DNA from: Polytrichum commune
Taxonomy: Eukaryota; Streptophyta; Polytrichopsida; Polytrichales; Polytrichaceae
DNA length: 64,000 bases
Assembly: GCA_950295325.1 (NCBI GenBank)
Contig: OX485803.1
Coordinates: forward strand, 77,141,554-77,205,553
Reading direction: 5' to 3'
Numbering within the stretch: the stretch's first letter is position 1; each line of letters begins with the position of its first letter. The position numbers and the translations under genes are program-made. Below are positions 62,901-64,000 of the stretch, piece by piece. The notes under the pieces are model-generated. The model did not search any database. It was not told the origin of the DNA and worked only from the letters and a program-made list of their open reading frames with translations.

Positions 62901-62912
62901 CATGGTTTCCAA
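53935..62912 (-). CDS. TIR-NBS-LRR immune receptor with expanded LRR, about 2400 codons
   Basis: Exons: 62912-62101 (TIR), 61942-60829 (NBS), 59666-59379 (short LRR), 58995-54916 (large LRR), 54843-53935 (post-LRR, stop). All junctions are GT-AG and keep the frame. The TIR domain (about residues 125-262) has the NADase-type Glu in CLNEL (about residue 201). The NBS has GMGGIGKTTLA, LIIIDDIN, FVTSRDR, GGLPLALEVMG and the MHD motif in SMHDILCDMG. TIR receptors sense pathogen effectors and produce nucleotide signals that trigger defence and cell death. The LRR part is about 1456 residues, so the protein is roughly twice the usual TNL length. The post-LRR region resembles the C-terminal domain that follows LRRs in TNLs. 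The start Met is provisional: an exon-like frame upstream (63051-62830) may belong to the gene. Confidence 0.88.
55746..58026 (-). repeat. LRR array: ten full 228-bp tandem units plus a partial eleventh
   Basis: Each unit encodes 76 residues (three LRRs), starting GANHHKPTISKLPDSFSEL and containing ELPSSMMGLQRL and GCPLQALPDDFGHLRNL. Units alternate between two subtypes (NFKDLQELP and NFKYLEELP), and some distant units are more alike than adjacent ones, for example those at about 56121 and 57717. This points to expansion in blocks of two or more. The units sit inside one exon without breaking its frame. Confidence 0.93.
60276..60641 (+). mobile_element. tRNA-derived SINE in an intron of the TNL gene
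   Basis: Flanked by a 13-bp duplication TAGGTACAATGTA (60263-60275 and 60642-60654). It has an A box TGGCTTGGTGG (60290-60300) and a B box GGTCCTATTCC (60334-60344) at normal spacing, and a tail TTTCTATCTATC. The paralogous pseudogene keeps the empty site near 9440-9460. It is antisense to the host gene and lies in the intron between the NBS exon and the first LRR exon (59667-60828). Confidence 0.85.
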
Positions 62913-63051
62913 ATTGTATGCTTGGAATGAGATCCCCTCCCCTACTCAAAATAATTTGATTAAGAATGTAGGTCTCCAACTTTGGAACTGCAAACCCTTC
63001 AAAGGTGTTTAGGACATGATCCATCCCAAATGCATCGGCATCTTCAAATTC
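62830..63051 (-). CDS. Possible upstream exon of the TNL gene, unknown domain
   Basis: A minus-strand frame opens behind an acceptor (ATTGTATAG, then EFEDADAFGMDHVLNTFEGF) and reads GGDLIPSIQFGNHGALLVV and SEHITLDLWETLE, which looks like real protein. It overlaps the start of the TIR exon in another frame, so an intron or a frameshift must separate them. I could not place a convincing junction. The domain is not recognised. Confidence 0.4.
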
Positions 63052-63059
63052 CTATACAA

Positions 63060-64000
63060 TGATCTAATGATTATTTTGAATACTTTGATGTGTTCAACAT
63101 AGTATGAACAAACAAGAATATATCAGCAAGCTTCAAGAACATGATTTCAACAAAATCTAGATTTGAATCACTAGAAGCAATAACATCTTGTGTCTTGAAT
63201 GCGGTCCTGGGGAAATGTATGCCCAACTTGAGATTTATAAGGAATAAACAAAGCCCATAAACTTAGTGCGGTTTTCATAGTCTTAGCTTGGTTTCAACAA
63301 TCAAATAATTGACCAAGACAAAATTAGTAAAAATGCAAGAATTGGCTTCTCCAATCCTTATTGATGGTGGAGGATACTCATGTTACATCAAAATATATCA
63401 ACATGCTCTATAATGTCTACAATGTAGCGGATTAAGGCACAAAGTAGAAAACAAAATCATCTATCGAGTCAATGTCATGTGGATAAACTCTTGATGAATT
63501 AAAATACAACCAAACAAATTTAAGGATTACATAGGAACATTGAATGTCCAAAGGCAATGGTAACAAACTTGTGTTAGATATACAGTACACAAGATTCAAA
63601 GGTGTCGGTTCATATTCATTAGAGTCAAACAACTAATAATATGCTTTCATTATGTATGTAATCTCACAACCTAAATTGCATAAACAAGCGGATCTTCACG
63701 AAAAGCTATGTCCCTCTTTTTAATGGAATCTATAAATCTTTACATTACATTAACATAACCTATTTTTTTAATCAACCTAGACAACACATAGACAACTTCG
63801 AGTGTTATTATGATTTATTGTTGTTTGTTGTGATTTTGTTCAATGAAATCGAATTATGAATTGTTGGCCAATATGTTTTCTAAAAAAAATTGATTCTCTT
63901 TACCAAGGATCTAACGTTTCTATCTACAAGGTGAGTATGCATATTAGTGCGAATTACATAACATTTTTTTCTTCTTATTGCTCGTGTTACTTAGTTGATA
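63060..64000. other. Upstream flank of the TNL gene, no gene recognised
   Basis: AT-rich. It may hold the promoter or further 5' exons of the TNL gene, but none can be supported. Confidence 0.4.

Overview
The window looks like gene-poor nuclear DNA of a land plant. The signs are a TIR-NBS-LRR immune receptor gene, a fragment of the plant-specific plastid FtsH-like gene FTSHI4, short GT-AG introns, plant-type telomere motifs (AAACCCT)n inside repeats, and relics of Ty3/Gypsy, L1, SINE, hAT-like and Tourist-like elements. The FTSHI4 fragment is well diverged from the Arabidopsis protein as I remember it, so a non-flowering plant (bryophyte, lycophyte or fern) is possible. This is inference; no species was identified.

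Left flank (1-11149). A near-perfect 1.3-kb foldback element (456-1755), a dead Gypsy reverse transcriptase (about 3080-3560, minus strand), a GC-rich hairpin region (6054-7130), an array of small hairpins (8330-8755), and a truncated TNL receptor pseudogene (8757-10078) related to the intact gene at the right end of the window.

Centre (11150-35222). The main discovery candidate is a ~24.07-kb transposon-like unit. It has 23-bp perfect terminal inverted repeats and a 3-bp target duplication (ACT), and an uninterrupted paralogous copy of the target site lies 0.9 kb away at 36148-36150. It carries two long multi-exon genes that point away from each other. The minus-strand gene (18965 to 12879, seven coding exons, about 1384 codons, one in-frame TAG) has a very acidic middle and a C-terminal FCP1/NIF-like phosphatase domain. 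The plus-strand gene (about 30854-34727) encodes a probable DDE/DDD-type transposase with D, D and GHTHED motifs. A third small minus-strand gene lies near the left end. A 20-bp near-palindrome (CCACGGGTG-TT/AA-CACCCGTGG) occurs about 24 times inside the unit and was not seen outside it. It lies mostly in introns and is packed into the first intron of both large genes. Between the two genes (about 19.9-30.7 kb) is a nest of smaller elements, including a G-tract-ended family with 8-bp target duplications.

Right flank (35223-64000). The duplicated target locus, more foldback relatives, a Tourist-like MITE (39123-39652), an internally deleted FTSHI4 copy (40646-42709), hairpin repeats and a large TA/TG microsatellite (44640-45197), a TIR element (45728-46532), an L1 relic (about 47826-51480) interrupted by two hAT-like MITEs only 6 bp apart, a lone ZZ zinc-finger exon (52475-52696), and a long TNL gene (62912 to 53935, minus strand, about 2400 codons). 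Its LRR exon holds ten full tandem copies of a 228-bp unit, and one of its introns contains a fresh tRNA-type SINE (60276-60641).

All exon models are hand-built from splice consensus and reading-frame continuity. No searches were run.
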